A DNA stretch of 43,847 nt from JBHIDJ01 sp046760105 (GCA_046760105.1 JBHIDJ010000014.1:1-43847); one strand, 5' to 3'; positions 15,616 to 24,541 are shown, numbered from the stretch's first letter. Program-made: numbers and translations. The notes: a model not told the origin generated them from the sequence alone.

Positions 15616-16425
15616 TTAAAATCCGCGATTAAACCTTAGCCACACCCCATCATTTGTGAGATCCAAGAAAATATCGGTCGTCGGTGCACGCTCGTCACTG
15701 GATTCGGCAGGTCTGAGAAAGGCGTCATAGATAAAGTTACTAAGAAAGTTACCGAGCGCCGCACCGGCAAGGGTATCAGAGGGATAGTGGTGATAGGCTT
15801 CGATGCGACCCCACGCGGTGGCGGCGGCAAGCGCAGTAAAGTTCCAACGTAATGCCGTCCTCATACTCGAGGACATCGGAATCGCGTCGAGGTTGCGTCT
15901 GGCGCTCCCGGCGCAGGCAAATGCTTGCGAGGTATGTGACGAGGGGAAACTGCGGACGCCGCCGTTGGGGCGCGTCTTGTCGGTCTCTTCCTTGAGAAAG
16001 CCAACCATCGCGCTGTTGGCGAGTCCGGCCGCGACCCCGCCGGTAAGCCCTTGTGCCGTCGTGATTCTGCCATCGTTCCCGTTCAGCGGCCGCGGGATCG
16101 CCAACGCCGTCAGCATCGCGCCTGCACACGACAGCGCGCGCAGGTGATCGCTTGCCTCATTCGCGTCCTCAGGTGATCCGAAAACGGGTGTGTGCTCGTA
16201 GGCCCAGTCGGACAGGCGCTCGTCCAAATCGCCCACACTGAAAACGAGCGCCCCGGCCGCCGGCACCCACGTGGCGGGATCGCGTGCCGCGCGTACTGCT
16301 GCCATGCGCATCCGTTCGAGCCGCGAGGGACCCGATGCCTGCGAGTACCGGTCGAGCGACGTTGCGCAGCCGCTCACGAAGAGCGCCAGCGCGCAGAGTA
16401 CCAGCCACCTCGATCGAGGTCTCAC
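15616..16425 (-). CDS. PAP2-family phosphatase lipoprotein
   Basis: 269 residues, GTG start with GAGGG 12 bases upstream. The signal peptide ends at VSGC with lipidated Cys20. The acid phosphatase motifs of the PAP2 family are complete: K145-x6-RP (KEETDKTRP), FPSSHTS (PSSH at 161-164, in place of PSGH) and R207-x5-H213-x3-D217 (GRIEAYHHYPSD). Members dephosphorylate lipid phosphates such as undecaprenyl pyrophosphate or phosphatidate; substrate unknown. Unlike integral PAP2 enzymes, it has only weakly hydrophobic segments and is probably tethered to a membrane by its lipid. The C-terminal TTDIFLDLTNDGVWLRFNR resembles strands of an outer-membrane domain. Convergent with the tolC unit. Confidence 0.85.
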   Translation of the reverse strand: MRPRSRWLVLCALALFVSGCATSLDRYSQASGPSRLERMRMAAVRAARDPATWVPAAGALVFSVGDLDERLSDWAYEHTPVFGSPEDANEASDHLRALSCAGAMLTALAIPRPLNGNDGRITTAQGLTGGVAAGLANSAMVGFLKEETDKTRPNGGVRSFPSSHTSQAFACAGSARRNLDAIPMSSSMRTALRWNFTALAAATAWGRIEAYHHYPSDTLAGAALGNFLSNFIYDAFLRPAESSDERAPTTDIFLDLTNDGVWLRFNRGF

Positions 16426-16748
16426 GAGACAGTAATGCCCTCAGAGCTCTACAAGCTAGGGTTAGTGTCATGGTTTGGAAGCGGCCCTCCCCCACGAGGT
16501 TGGACGTAGTTGTTGCTAGATAAAGCCGAATTCCTCTGTGTCTTTTTAGTTTCTGGAGAAACAATCGCAAGATGGGGCCGACGGGAGGCGGAGCAGCGTC
16601 GATGACTGGGGACATGTCAATTTTTTGACGTGAGGGCGGCACGCACCAAGGTACGCCTACGAATTATGGTGATATTTGAACCGCTGGTCGCTAACCGGCG
16701 CACTCGCCCGCTTGCTTTGCGGGCTCGACGAGATGTAACACGCGCAGA
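16426..16748. other. Gap between PAP2 and radical SAM genes
   Basis: About 320 bases. It contains the hairpin GCCCGC-ttgcttt-GCGGGC at about 16707-16725, downstream of the radical SAM gene on the minus strand. It has no T-run, so it is at best a weak terminator. The remainder carries upstream sequence of the PAP2 gene. No gene is supported. Confidence 0.35.
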
Positions 16749-18137
16749 TCAGAGAAAATAGTCTTGTCGATCGGCGCCGGGTACTAACTGCTCAAGCTTT
16801 TCGGGGTTATTGATAAGGTCTTCGATAAACCAGTTCGCATGATTATAAAGACACGTGACGTGCTTGCACTCCTCACTGGCATCAAAGGTCTCAATTAGTC
16901 GAAGCGTGTTTCGTTGTGTCGCATCAAGACTCTCAGCGGTGGCATACGCATGCTTCTCGCCGACCTGAGCCTGTGGCACGTGCCGATACACCGGGCAGTT
17001 GAATAGTCCAAGCGGACTTAGTACCTGGCGGAAAAACTGCATGTGACAATTCTTGGGCTGACGGTTGTAGTTCTTATAGCTGCCGTTCTCCAATACACGA
17101 AGGTTGGTACTTTCGATAACCTGGAAGTCTTGGTCCGCTAGCCGTTTCGCAACGTCCACTTGCGCACGGATCTTCACCATGATCGGATCAACGCGGTTCT
17201 CTTGTTGAGTGATCTCTACGATCTCAGCGTTGTTGGTTTCGGCTCGTGTCAGAAAAGGTTTATAAGAAATGTAATCAAACTTGTAGCGTTTCGCGCGTTC
17301 GGCCGCCATGACGATTTCGTCGATGTTCTCCACGATCTTGGCGTCGTTGGCTTCGCAGTCTTTCCACACGATGATGTAGCTGAAGCCGATCGCAAACTTG
17401 GGTTCAAGCTCATCTTTTATTGCCGCGATGCCTTCACAGATCCAGTCCAACGTAAGGCTCTTTTTCCCGGGCTTGTGCATCGCGTAAAAGGTTTCGTTGG
17501 AGCCGGAATCGAGTGACAGCCGAACCCAGTCTTGCGGCTCCAAAACGTCCGCTATCGCCCGGATCTTCTTTGGCAGGCTACCGTTGGTAACGATACCTAC
17601 CTTGAGCCCCAGGGCCTTGAGGTGGCGCACGACATCTTCAAAGCCCGGGTATACCGTGGGCTCGCCACCACCGATCACGATCACCGAACGCAGTCCACGC
17701 TTGGCCATCTCGGTGAGCGAGTCTTTGAGTTTGTCGTGATCGTAGCGAATCCCGGTGTTGAGGATGTCCATGTCGACGCAGTGGTCGCAACGGTAGTTGC
17801 AGGCGGTGGTCACATCGAGATTGATCGAGAGCGGCACGCGGTCAGGCATGGACTCCAGTGCCTGCTCGAACGCCACCCCTTGCGCATAGCCCTTGCGCCA
17901 GGCGGTCTGCCAACCGACATATTCCGTCAGCCGCTCGATCACACCCGGTTGGCAAAGCTTGGTAGCAAAGTCATGGATCGGCGACAGTTCAACCTGATTT
18001 TCCCTAGGTCTCGGTGGCTGCTTGGCAGTCGCATGAAGCGGCACAAAGTCAGCTTGCTTGGCGCCAGCGGGGGAGGGGTCCTTGAGCGGAACCAGCGGTA
18101 TAACCTTTTCGTTAGCGGCAGATTGGCTTTTCTTCAT
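16749..18137 (-). CDS. Radical SAM protein of unknown role
   Basis: 462 residues. The radical SAM cluster is C113-x3-C117-x2-C120 (CNYRCDHC) in INLDVTTACNYRCDHCVD, followed by GGGEPTVYPGF (SAM amine binding), VTNGS and LSLDSGSNETF. More cysteines occur near the end: CHMQFFRQVLSPLGLFNCPVY and EECKHVTCLYNH, the pattern of an auxiliary iron-sulfur cluster, as in SPASM-like proteins. The first 80 residues are low complexity, then a helical domain. The substrate is unknown; the auxiliary cluster makes a peptide, lipid or sugar modification plausible. The ATG overlaps the stop of the upstream oxidoreductase gene (ATGA), with AAGGA 6 bases before it, so the two form a coupled pair. The pair borders the LPS core locus. 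Confidence 0.85.
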   Translation of the reverse strand: MKKSQSAANEKVIPLVPLKDPSPAGAKQADFVPLHATAKQPPRPRENQVELSPIHDFATKLCQPGVIERLTEYVGWQTAWRKGYAQGVAFEQALESMPDRVPLSINLDVTTACNYRCDHCVDMDILNTGIRYDHDKLKDSLTEMAKRGLRSVIVIGGGEPTVYPGFEDVVRHLKALGLKVGIVTNGSLPKKIRAIADVLEPQDWVRLSLDSGSNETFYAMHKPGKKSLTLDWICEGIAAIKDELEPKFAIGFSYIIVWKDCEANDAKIVENIDEIVMAAERAKRYKFDYISYKPFLTRAETNNAEIVEITQQENRVDPIMVKIRAQVDVAKRLADQDFQVIESTNLRVLENGSYKNYNRQPKNCHMQFFRQVLSPLGLFNCPVYRHVPQAQVGEKHAYATAESLDATQRNTLRLIETFDASEECKHVTCLYNHANWFIEDLINNPEKLEQLVPGADRQDYFL

Positions 18138-19117
18138 AAACTATCCTTGCGTTCGGCGGCCACGACGAGTTGGTGAAGCTGCGTCATGGCGTCCACCACA
18201 TGGGTTCGGTCCGGGTGGCGTCCTGCCTGTACGGAACCGACAAAGTCCTCTACGCAGACAGCGAGGGGATCGCGGACAGGAATACGCTTACCGTTATTTA
18301 CAAATGATATCACGTAATTAGGCAGTTCGACTTGTCTTTCCGCGCCAAATCCGTTGACGCTGTAGCCCGCGGGGCGAGGTAGTTCCGGACAGCGGGTCAG
18401 TCTGAACTCTACATTCGTCTGTCCGTGCATATATTTGTAAACGCACGTGAGCGATAATCCAGCACGCTCACCTAATTCCGGTAAGTCCTGAAACTGCGCC
18501 TGTATCTTATGCAGACTTCCAGGTCCGAGCAGGGCTTGCAGCATGCTCACGAGGTGCGGCCCTGCGTCGACGACCATCGCGGCCCCACTGCGTGCGGGGC
18601 TCAACCACATCGCGAAGTGCTCGATCGGGCGGCCCTCACCATAGGCCCGCGGATGCAGTTGACGGAATGCCTCCAAGGTAAAAGGCCATTGCGTGTTGAG
18701 CGCTAGGTAGCGGCCCTGAGCTCGGCAACGGTCTACGAGTTCTCCCGCGCGCTGGCCAATTTCGGCGGCTGCGTTCGGTGCTTGCGCAAGCTCTGCTGTC
18801 CACCACAGTGGCTTCTCACAAAATACGTGGCAGCCGGCGGCCACCGCCAATTGCAACTGCGGCAAATGGGTATGGGTCGGCGAGCATATGGCGATGATGT
18901 CGACCAACTCGTTCGCTAGCAGTGCCTCGAGCGAGAGGAAGCCTGTGCACTCGATCCCGTAATGCTCGTACAATGCCCGCTGTGCCGCCACGAGCGTCGC
19001 CTCTGTCGTGCCTACGATGGCGCATATTTGACAACCGAGCCGAGCGAACTCACGGGCAATATACTCGCCGGTGCCTTGGCGCTGACGCCGGGCCCCTATA
19101 ACGGCCACGCGATACAT
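18134..19117 (-). CDS. Gfo/Idh/MocA-family oxidoreductase
   Basis: 327 residues. The N-terminal Rossmann fold starts MYRVAVIGARRQRQGTGEYIA; its glycine-rich loop is unusual, with ARRQRQG where GxGxxG is expected. IAICSPTHTHLPQLQLAVAAGCHVFCEKPLWW (about 75-107) carries the EKP signature of NAD(P)-dependent sugar or inositol oxidoreductases, and VVDAGPHLVSMLQALLG the catalytic-site DxGxH pattern. Family members oxidise or isomerise sugars, inositols or bile pigments. GGAG lies 6 bases before the ATG. First gene of a two-gene operon with a radical SAM protein, divergent from waaA, so a role in an envelope sugar is an inference from place. Confidence 0.85.
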   Translation of the reverse strand: MYRVAVIGARRQRQGTGEYIAREFARLGCQICAIVGTTEATLVAAQRALYEHYGIECTGFLSLEALLANELVDIIAICSPTHTHLPQLQLAVAAGCHVFCEKPLWWTAELAQAPNAAAEIGQRAGELVDRCRAQGRYLALNTQWPFTLEAFRQLHPRAYGEGRPIEHFAMWLSPARSGAAMVVDAGPHLVSMLQALLGPGSLHKIQAQFQDLPELGERAGLSLTCVYKYMHGQTNVEFRLTRCPELPRPAGYSVNGFGAERQVELPNYVISFVNNGKRIPVRDPLAVCVEDFVGSVQAGRHPDRTHVVDAMTQLHQLVVAAERKDSL

Positions 19118-19434
19118 AGGATACTCCGTGCGACGTCAACACCGTCGCCAAAACCGCATTTAGCGCCCATTTAGGGTTCTCGTCATCGTGAAGATAAAAA
19201 CAAGACCATAGCACTGTTTCATTCCGCCACGATGCTACGGGTAGCTGCGACCACACGCAAGTCACACGCACTTGACAAATGCCACAGCCGCGGTGATGCC
19301 AGTTTACGCTTGCGCCTGTGGCACGCTCGGCGTAAAACTATTTGACATAGCCAGCAGCTGCCGGCAGAGACTGTTAACCAGTGCTTCGATGAAACGACCT
19401 GACATCTGCCCATTCACTTATAGTTAGCTAGAAA
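19118..19434. other. Divergent promoter region between the oxidoreductase and waaA
   Basis: About 317 bases. Contains an inverted repeat, TGCCACAG (19280-19287) and CTGTGGCA (19316-19323), spaced 28 bases. A TTGACA hexamer at 19272-19277 has no -10 partner at the right distance. No gene is supported; open frames here are short and unlike known proteins. Confidence 0.4.
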
Positions 19435-20712
19435 ATGGCGCAACCAAAAGGCCGCGGGCCTCGCGGGTTAGCCTTTGGCTACACGCTGGTCTTCTACGTC
19501 CTATCTCCTGTACTTTTTGCCTATACGCTTACTCAGGCCGTGCGCATGCGCGATGGCCGTTACTTGCGAGAACGGCTAGGGTTTTATCGCGGCGAATCTA
19601 CGGTTAACCCGATATGGATTCATGCCGCCTCGGTCGGCGAAGTCATTTCTGTTGAGCCACTCATGCGCAGTCTCAAGAAGCGATTCCCCACGAAGGCAGT
19701 CGTTATCAGCACCGGGACGCCGGCCGGAGCCAAGGTAGCGCGTCTGCGCCTGGCGGAAATCGCTGATCATTGCTATTTGCCTATAGACTTTCCGGGCGCG
19801 GTTAAAAGTTTCCTTAATCATATACGACCGGCTTGCGCCGTGATTATGGAAACCGAACTGTGGTTTAACCTTTATAAATCCAGTGCAGCGAGAAATATCC
19901 CGATCGTAATCATCAACGGCCGCTTATCAGCGCGGACGCTGAAGGCGCGGTCATGGGCGCGACGAGTCTACGTGGCAGCTCTTGCAAGAGTAGATGCGAT
20001 CCTGGCACGGTCCGCCAAGGACAAAGAGGGCTTTATTTCACTTGGCGCCTCGCCCGATTGCGTAAAAGTGATCGGCAACATAAAGTTCGCTGGGGCTGTA
20101 GCCGCAAACCCTTGCGCCACGCCAATGCTTTCACGTCCGTATGTCCTGGCAGCGTCAACCCACGCGAACGAGGAATTGCGCTTCCTCAAAGTGTGGAAAA
20201 GCCGTGAACGGCATCAGCATTTACTCGTAATCGCACCGAGGCATCCGCATAGGCTCAAGGATATTCTCAAACAGCTTGACCCGTTGAGTCGCCACATTGC
20301 TGTGCGCAGCAGGAGTGATGCCGCGAGTGAACACACGGACATATATCTCGTAGATACCTTGGGTGAGCTGGCTGCCTTCATGGCTAGCGCCGACGTAGTT
20401 TTCATGGGAGGATCGCTAATACCGCATGGTGGCCACAATATTCTCGAACCGGCCCGTCTCGGTAAAGCCGTTGTGTTCGGTCCGCATATGGAAAACTTTG
20501 CCGATGAGGCCAGGATTTTCCTAGACCATGAGGCCGCAATCCAGATCACAGACGACGATGGGTTGGAGACTTGCCTGTCGCGGCTGCTCGAATCACAGGA
20601 AGAACGTGACCAACTGGGTAAGCGGGCCAAATCGCTCGTTCGCCAGTATGAGGACATCGCCGAACGCTATGTTGATGAAATCGCGAGGCAATGCCGATTG
20701 TCCTGTGTCTAA
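19435..20712 (+). CDS. waaA: 3-deoxy-D-manno-octulosonic acid transferase WaaA (KdtA)
   Basis: 425 residues, full length. Inner-membrane-associated glycosyltransferase adding Kdo from CMP-Kdo to lipid IVA, the first step of the LPS core. An N-terminal membrane anchor (about 15-36) precedes PIWIHAASVGEVISVEPL with catalytic Glu69. VISTGTPAGAK, IMETELWFNLY (138-147), GRLSARTLKA and the C-terminal GGSLIPHGGHNILEPA, with NDP-binding residues, complete the family signature. Whether one or two Kdo units are added cannot be read from the sequence. It overlaps the tail of kdkA by 4 bases, convergently, which places it with the Kdo kinase. Confidence 0.97.
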   Translation: MAQPKGRGPRGLAFGYTLVFYVLSPVLFAYTLTQAVRMRDGRYLRERLGFYRGESTVNPIWIHAASVGEVISVEPLMRSLKKRFPTKAVVISTGTPAGAKVARLRLAEIADHCYLPIDFPGAVKSFLNHIRPACAVIMETELWFNLYKSSAARNIPIVIINGRLSARTLKARSWARRVYVAALARVDAILARSAKDKEGFISLGASPDCVKVIGNIKFAGAVAANPCATPMLSRPYVLAASTHANEELRFLKVWKSRERHQHLLVIAPRHPHRLKDILKQLDPLSRHIAVRSRSDAASEHTDIYLVDTLGELAAFMASADVVFMGGSLIPHGGHNILEPARLGKAVVFGPHMENFADEARIFLDHEAAIQITDDDGLETCLSRLLESQEERDQLGKRAKSLVRQYEDIAERYVDEIARQCRLSCV

Positions 20713-21446
20713 CCCATGTCTCCGTAGCCCTCGCAAAGTACCTGCCAGTCGCCATCAGAAAAATAGAAGCTATCGTACAGCGAGCGCCGCTTGATTAGTG
20801 AGCGGCGCAAGCGTGCCAGGTTCTTAAGACGCCACCCCTGGCACTGATCACGCAGCTCACAGTTATCAAAGTCGATGAGATAAACGTCTTTTTCTTGCGT
20901 CAAAAGTATATTGTCTGCCGTTATGTCCGGGTGATACACACCAGCACCGTGAAAACGGCGGATACAGATACCAATGGCCTTCCATTTTTGCTTGTTTAGA
21001 CTTCTCTCTCTAATCAACTCAGTCAACGATCGCGTGTTAGTGAGGCGTTGAGTGATAATGTCCGCTTTATAAAACGGGCCACGCCTCAAAACCCGGGCGA
21101 CGATGGGGCGCGGTACAGGTAACCCCCATTCCCAAAGTTTCCCCAACATACGCCATTCCCTCCATGCCCTTGTCCGGTGGATACCCGTCCATAGATAGCT
21201 GTCCTTGAGAAAACGGCCCACTATTCCACCGCGGTGGTAGTGGCGCAAAACCCAGTCGTTTCCTTCTATTCTGATAAAATAAGTGGGACCGCGACCAAGG
21301 ACCTCGCCTATTAAGGCGTGGCGTTCGGCCAATTCTTGCGGGTCGAAACTGATAACCTCAAGTTTCGGAACGGCATCCGCATCGTACAGGATATATTGGT
21401 GGTCAAACAATTTTTCACATGGATTCACGATATATGATGTTACCAC
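20709..21446 (-). CDS. kdkA: 3-deoxy-D-manno-octulosonic acid kinase KdkA
   Basis: About 245 residues of the LPS-kinase/KdkA family, which phosphorylates Kdo at O-4 in lipid A precursors with ATP. It shows WVLRHYHRGG (66-74), which is nearly diagnostic of KdkA, LVP-type GLPVPRP, a catalytic loop HPDITADNILL (172-182) and DFD (192-194) as metal site. All these residues are intact. The start is either the GTG at 21446 or an in-frame GTG at 21428; the heptosyltransferase gene on the other strand begins in the same few bases. Convergent with waaA. Confidence 0.92.
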   Translation of the reverse strand: MVTSYIVNPCEKLFDHQYILYDADAVPKLEVISFDPQELAERHALIGEVLGRGPTYFIRIEGNDWVLRHYHRGGIVGRFLKDSYLWTGIHRTRAWREWRMLGKLWEWGLPVPRPIVARVLRRGPFYKADIITQRLTNTRSLTELIRERSLNKQKWKAIGICIRRFHGAGVYHPDITADNILLTQEKDVYLIDFDNCELRDQCQGWRLKNLARLRRSLIKRRSLYDSFYFSDGDWQVLCEGYGDMG

Positions 21447-22510
21447 TTACGTCGCCACCAGAAAGTATTTGTATAGTTCGGCTTTCCGCTATCGGAGATG
21501 TTTGCCATACCGTTCCCGTAATGCGCACGCTGCAATCTCATTGGCCTGGCACAAAGCTTACCTGGGTAATCGGTAAAACGGAGGCTTCCCTTGTCGGCGA
21601 TATTTCAGGGATCGAGTTTATCATCCTCGACAAGTCTAAAGGATGGTCTGCATATCGCGACCTGCGCAGGCGTATGCGAGGACGTCGCTTCGACGTTCTG
21701 CTACGAATGCAACCCGCGTTGCGCACCAGTATCGCCAGCTTGTTCATCAAGGCCCCCATTCGGTTGGGCTTTGACAAGGTCCGCGCCCGGGATTATCAAT
21801 GGTTGTTCACCAGCCACCGCATACCGGCCACGCGTGAGCAACATGTCGTGGACGGGTTTTTCAGCTTTCTGGAACATTTGGGCCTATCGCAACGGGAACT
21901 GCGCTGGGATATTCCCATTCCTGATGAAGCGCACGTCTTCGCCGCACAACATCTACCTGGCCCGCAGCCCACCCTCATCATCAGTCCCTGCTCCAGCCAT
22001 CCATTGCGTAACTGGCGCGCGGAACATTACGCTCAGATTGCCGATTATGCCATTGAAAAACACGGCTTCCGTGTAGTCCTCTGCGGTGGACCGGGCCCGC
22101 TTGAACGCGAGTATGGTGACGTCATCAGGCAACATATGCGCAACCGCCCACTGGACCTGATCGGAAAAGATACCCTCAAGCGTATGCTCGCGCTGCTCGC
22201 CCGCGCCCATTTGCTGCTGAGCCCAGACTCTGGACCGGCCCACATGGCTACCTGTGTAGGTACACCCGTAATTGGCTTGTACGCTGCCAGTAATACGCGC
22301 CGCACCGGCCCCTATCTCAGCCGCGTGTGGTGCGTTGATAAATACGACGAGGCGGCGCGCCGCTACTTGAAAAAGCCAGCGGCAGCAATCCGTTGGGGTA
22401 CGAAGCTAGAATATCCGGGGGTCATGGAGCTGATCCAACCACAAGAGGTGATCGATAAGCTTGATTTGCTCATGAAAACTGATGGCAGGCTAAGCCGTGA
22501 ATCGGTATAA
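21434..22510 (+). CDS. Glycosyltransferase family 9, heptosyltransferase-like
   Basis: About 358 residues in the GT9 fold of ADP-heptose:LPS heptosyltransferases. SICIVRLSAIGDVCHTVPVMRTLQ near the start matches the WaaC/RfaC N-terminal loop (IGD-x-x-H). LIISPCSSHPLRNW, VVLCGGPGPLE, LIGKDTLKRMLALLARA and SPDSGPAHMATCVGTPVIGLY form the sugar-nucleotide site. It is the only GT9 in the window apart from waaF, so it probably adds the first heptose to Kdo (WaaC role). Start uncertain: ATGs at 21419, 21434 and 21437, none with a clear Shine-Dalgarno. Its 5' end abuts kdkA, which is transcribed away from it. Confidence 0.88.
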   Translation: MMLPLTSPPESICIVRLSAIGDVCHTVPVMRTLQSHWPGTKLTWVIGKTEASLVGDISGIEFIILDKSKGWSAYRDLRRRMRGRRFDVLLRMQPALRTSIASLFIKAPIRLGFDKVRARDYQWLFTSHRIPATREQHVVDGFFSFLEHLGLSQRELRWDIPIPDEAHVFAAQHLPGPQPTLIISPCSSHPLRNWRAEHYAQIADYAIEKHGFRVVLCGGPGPLEREYGDVIRQHMRNRPLDLIGKDTLKRMLALLARAHLLLSPDSGPAHMATCVGTPVIGLYAASNTRRTGPYLSRVWCVDKYDEAARRYLKKPAAAIRWGTKLEYPGVMELIQPQEVIDKLDLLMKTDGRLSRESV

Positions 22511-22526
22511 GCCTAACTACGGCTTT
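22509..22526 (+). terminator. Weak possible terminator after the GT9 gene
   Basis: AAGCC at 22509-22513, a 7-base loop and GGCTTT at 22521-22526, beginning in the GT9 stop codon. The stem is only 5 bp and the T-run is short. Confidence 0.2.
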
Positions 22527-22634
22527 GCTCGTGTGTCGGCGCTCGGTTTTTGATTTGAATAAAGGATGCCTATGTTGAATTACAAGGTGCAGTGATTACG
22601 GCACAAATCGCCGGGATATGCCGTGATCGAATCC

Positions 22635-23030
22635 CTAACGAGTGTAATCAGCATAGGATTTCTCCTCGAAGATGTCGGAACCCAGGATGGTATTAATCTC
22701 GCGCTTGATGGCGGCGCGCTTATCATTGTTGATATAAACCGCACGCGCCAGCTCAATGAAGGTCTCATCGAACTGTCCCTGTGCTTCCTTGAGTCTGATC
22801 TGATCCTCGATATCCCAAAGGGTCTCGTTCACAGATTTGAGCTGTGCCCGTTCCTTGCTGATTTCGCTTGCAGCGTAAGAGGATGAATTCCAGGTACTGC
22901 TCAACAGGGCAAGTTCCTTATTAATGTTTTTGAGTTTCTCAATATCGTCGACGCGCTCCGACTTGATCTCGAGTATGGTGATTTTGTCGATGAGCTCACC
23001 GATGGAAACCGGTATGCTTATTTGACTCAT
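22635..23030 (-). CDS. DUF6165 family protein
   Basis: 131 residues. The start MSQISIPVSIGELIDKITILEIKSERV is the hallmark of DUF6165, followed by a heptad-like helical middle and a C-terminal KREINTILGSDIFEEKSY. Function unknown, but these genes recur in LPS and polysaccharide loci, as here between a heptosyltransferase and a Kdo hydroxylase. The protein is predicted cytoplasmic and largely helical, with no membrane segment. ATG at 23030 is preceded by AAGGAG at 23039-23044, the best ribosome site of this neighbourhood. Confidence 0.85.
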   Translation of the reverse strand: MSQISIPVSIGELIDKITILEIKSERVDDIEKLKNINKELALLSSTWNSSSYAASEISKERAQLKSVNETLWDIEDQIRLKEAQGQFDETFIELARAVYINNDKRAAIKREINTILGSDIFEEKSYADYTR

Positions 23031-23495
23031 TAAGGTAACTCCTTACTAACATAGCTCAGCACCGTAAGGTAAGTAACTAGATTGTAACAAACGGAATCGG
23101 TTTGACCATGCCGAATTACAGGATGCCTGTGGAGTATTGATCGTAGGATCACGCTACGGGCTCGGCAGTACGGTCTAACCGGGGATTGGGTCTACTGAAC
23201 GCACTGGGTACAGAAACATGTCATGCCGTCGCGGACAGCGATACTTTGGCGTTCGAACGTCGACCGCACGCTACGTACATTCTCGTCATTAACCGCTGTA
23301 TAAGCGTGCGAAAAAGGCAGCTGCCGTACTTAGCGGGCAGAATGGTACGGCGCGACGGCCGCTGGACGCCTAGCATTATGGTGTATAAACAGCTCCACGG
23401 CCGTGTGTGCTGGCACTCCATCCGGTCAAACGGACTTGCGCGCTTCTCCCTGCGTCTGTTGCACGAGGCAGGAGAGCGCCATAAAATCTCGCGCA
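23031..23495. other. Gap before the Kdo hydroxylase gene
   Basis: About 465 bases, the largest non-coding stretch in the core locus. Two overlapping open frames on opposite strands (about 23186-23515 and 23221-23496) have no recognisable product and I leave them out. I see no convincing terminator or remnant. The promoters of the divergent DUF6165 and Kdo hydroxylase genes should lie here. Confidence 0.4.
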
Positions 23496-24434
23496 ATGCT
23501 GGTCAGCTACACTAGCGAACAAATTGAAGCGGCGCGCCCCTGCGAGATGTCTGAGGCGCTGGAAAGGGGCCGGATCGTCTACTTCCCGGTATGCCCGGTT
23601 CCACTGCCCGCCGACTCGGATCTGGGCTTCCTCAGGGAAGCACTGCCGAAGCAGCTCAAGCTGAAAAACATCAGTTACCATCCGGAGGCTGGTCGCGTCA
23701 CTGGACTTTCGGGAAGCCCTGAACTGGCGCAGCTTGCTCATCGAGTACTGATTGAGCACAGCCAGCGAGTACAGCAGTTTCTGTCGACGGTGATTCCGTC
23801 CCTCACGCACAAGTGGACGGTGGGTACATCAAGCTTTCGACCTATCCAGGAAAAGGGCCGCGCACTAAAACCCCATGCGAGCAACGAGCTGGTGCACATC
23901 GATGCGGGGGCGTACGGAGCGACTAACGGCGATCGCATCTTCCGATTCTTCGTGAACGTCAACCCGCACGAAGATCGGGTTTGGGCTACCAAGGGTACCT
24001 TTGCGGACCTTTATGGAAGGTATGGACAGGCGGCCGGCGTTACGCCCGACGCCATGCCGCCCAACTATCTTCAGAAGGGACTGCCGGATCACCTCCGCAC
24101 TGCTCTTCTTAAGGGATTATCCTCCATCGGTTTGCCGTTGGTCCAAGTACTGGACAGTAGTCCCTATGACCGTCTCATGCGCCGTTTCCACAATTTTATG
24201 AAAGACTCCGATGAGTTCAAACACCAGGAAGGTTACCGGGAGTTTCGGTTCAAGCCGTTCTCCGCGTGGATGGTTTTTACCGACATGGTCAGTCATGCCA
24301 GCGTGTCCGGACAACATGCTCTCGTGAACACGTTCCTCATAAGGCTGGAGAATTGCCGTATACAGGAGTTAGCGCCGATCAATATCCTAAGCGGTCGTCG
24401 CCCGGTTGCGCCCCGCGACGATGTGCAATTCTGA
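23496..24434 (+). CDS. kdoO: Kdo hydroxylase family protein (2OG-Fe(II) oxygenase)
   Basis: 312 residues from the ATG at 23496. Matches the Kdo 3-hydroxylase family that converts Kdo to D-glycero-D-talo-octulosonic acid (Ko) in lipid A precursors using 2-oxoglutarate and O2. The iron site is H134-x-D136 in SNELVHIDAGAYGATNGDRIFR, with a distal His near 267 or 274 (SHASVSGQHALVNTFLIR); VNVNPHEDRVWATKGTF is the family's other strong block. The usual N-terminal segment (SYTSEQIEAARPCEMSEALERGR, i.e. a start like SYT...ALE.G) supports this start; longer in-frame frames add unlikely residues. Characterised members in Burkholderia and Yersinia act on the outer Kdo of Kdo2-lipid A. It is close to waaA and kdkA. 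Confidence 0.88.
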   Translation: MLVSYTSEQIEAARPCEMSEALERGRIVYFPVCPVPLPADSDLGFLREALPKQLKLKNISYHPEAGRVTGLSGSPELAQLAHRVLIEHSQRVQQFLSTVIPSLTHKWTVGTSSFRPIQEKGRALKPHASNELVHIDAGAYGATNGDRIFRFFVNVNPHEDRVWATKGTFADLYGRYGQAAGVTPDAMPPNYLQKGLPDHLRTALLKGLSSIGLPLVQVLDSSPYDRLMRRFHNFMKDSDEFKHQEGYREFRFKPFSAWMVFTDMVSHASVSGQHALVNTFLIRLENCRIQELAPINILSGRRPVAPRDDVQF

Positions 24435-24541
24435 TTCTCCGGTTGCGCACTCCAGGAAATCTATTCAGCATGTTACGTTCCATTGGTATTTTGCTTGGTT
24501 GACGAGAACACGAGTGAACGCAAACAGTAGGCGACTCATCC

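Noticed and set aside
16169..16642. 157-codon frame overlapping the PAP2 N-terminus in another frame
   Set aside because: Overlaps the lipoprotein signal region in a shifted frame and has no motif.
19272..19277. TTGACA as a waaA promoter -35
   Set aside because: No acceptable -10 hexamer at 15-19 bases.
23186..23515. 109-codon frame before the Kdo hydroxylase gene
   Set aside because: No Shine-Dalgarno, no recognisable domain, and a competing frame of equal length on the opposite strand.
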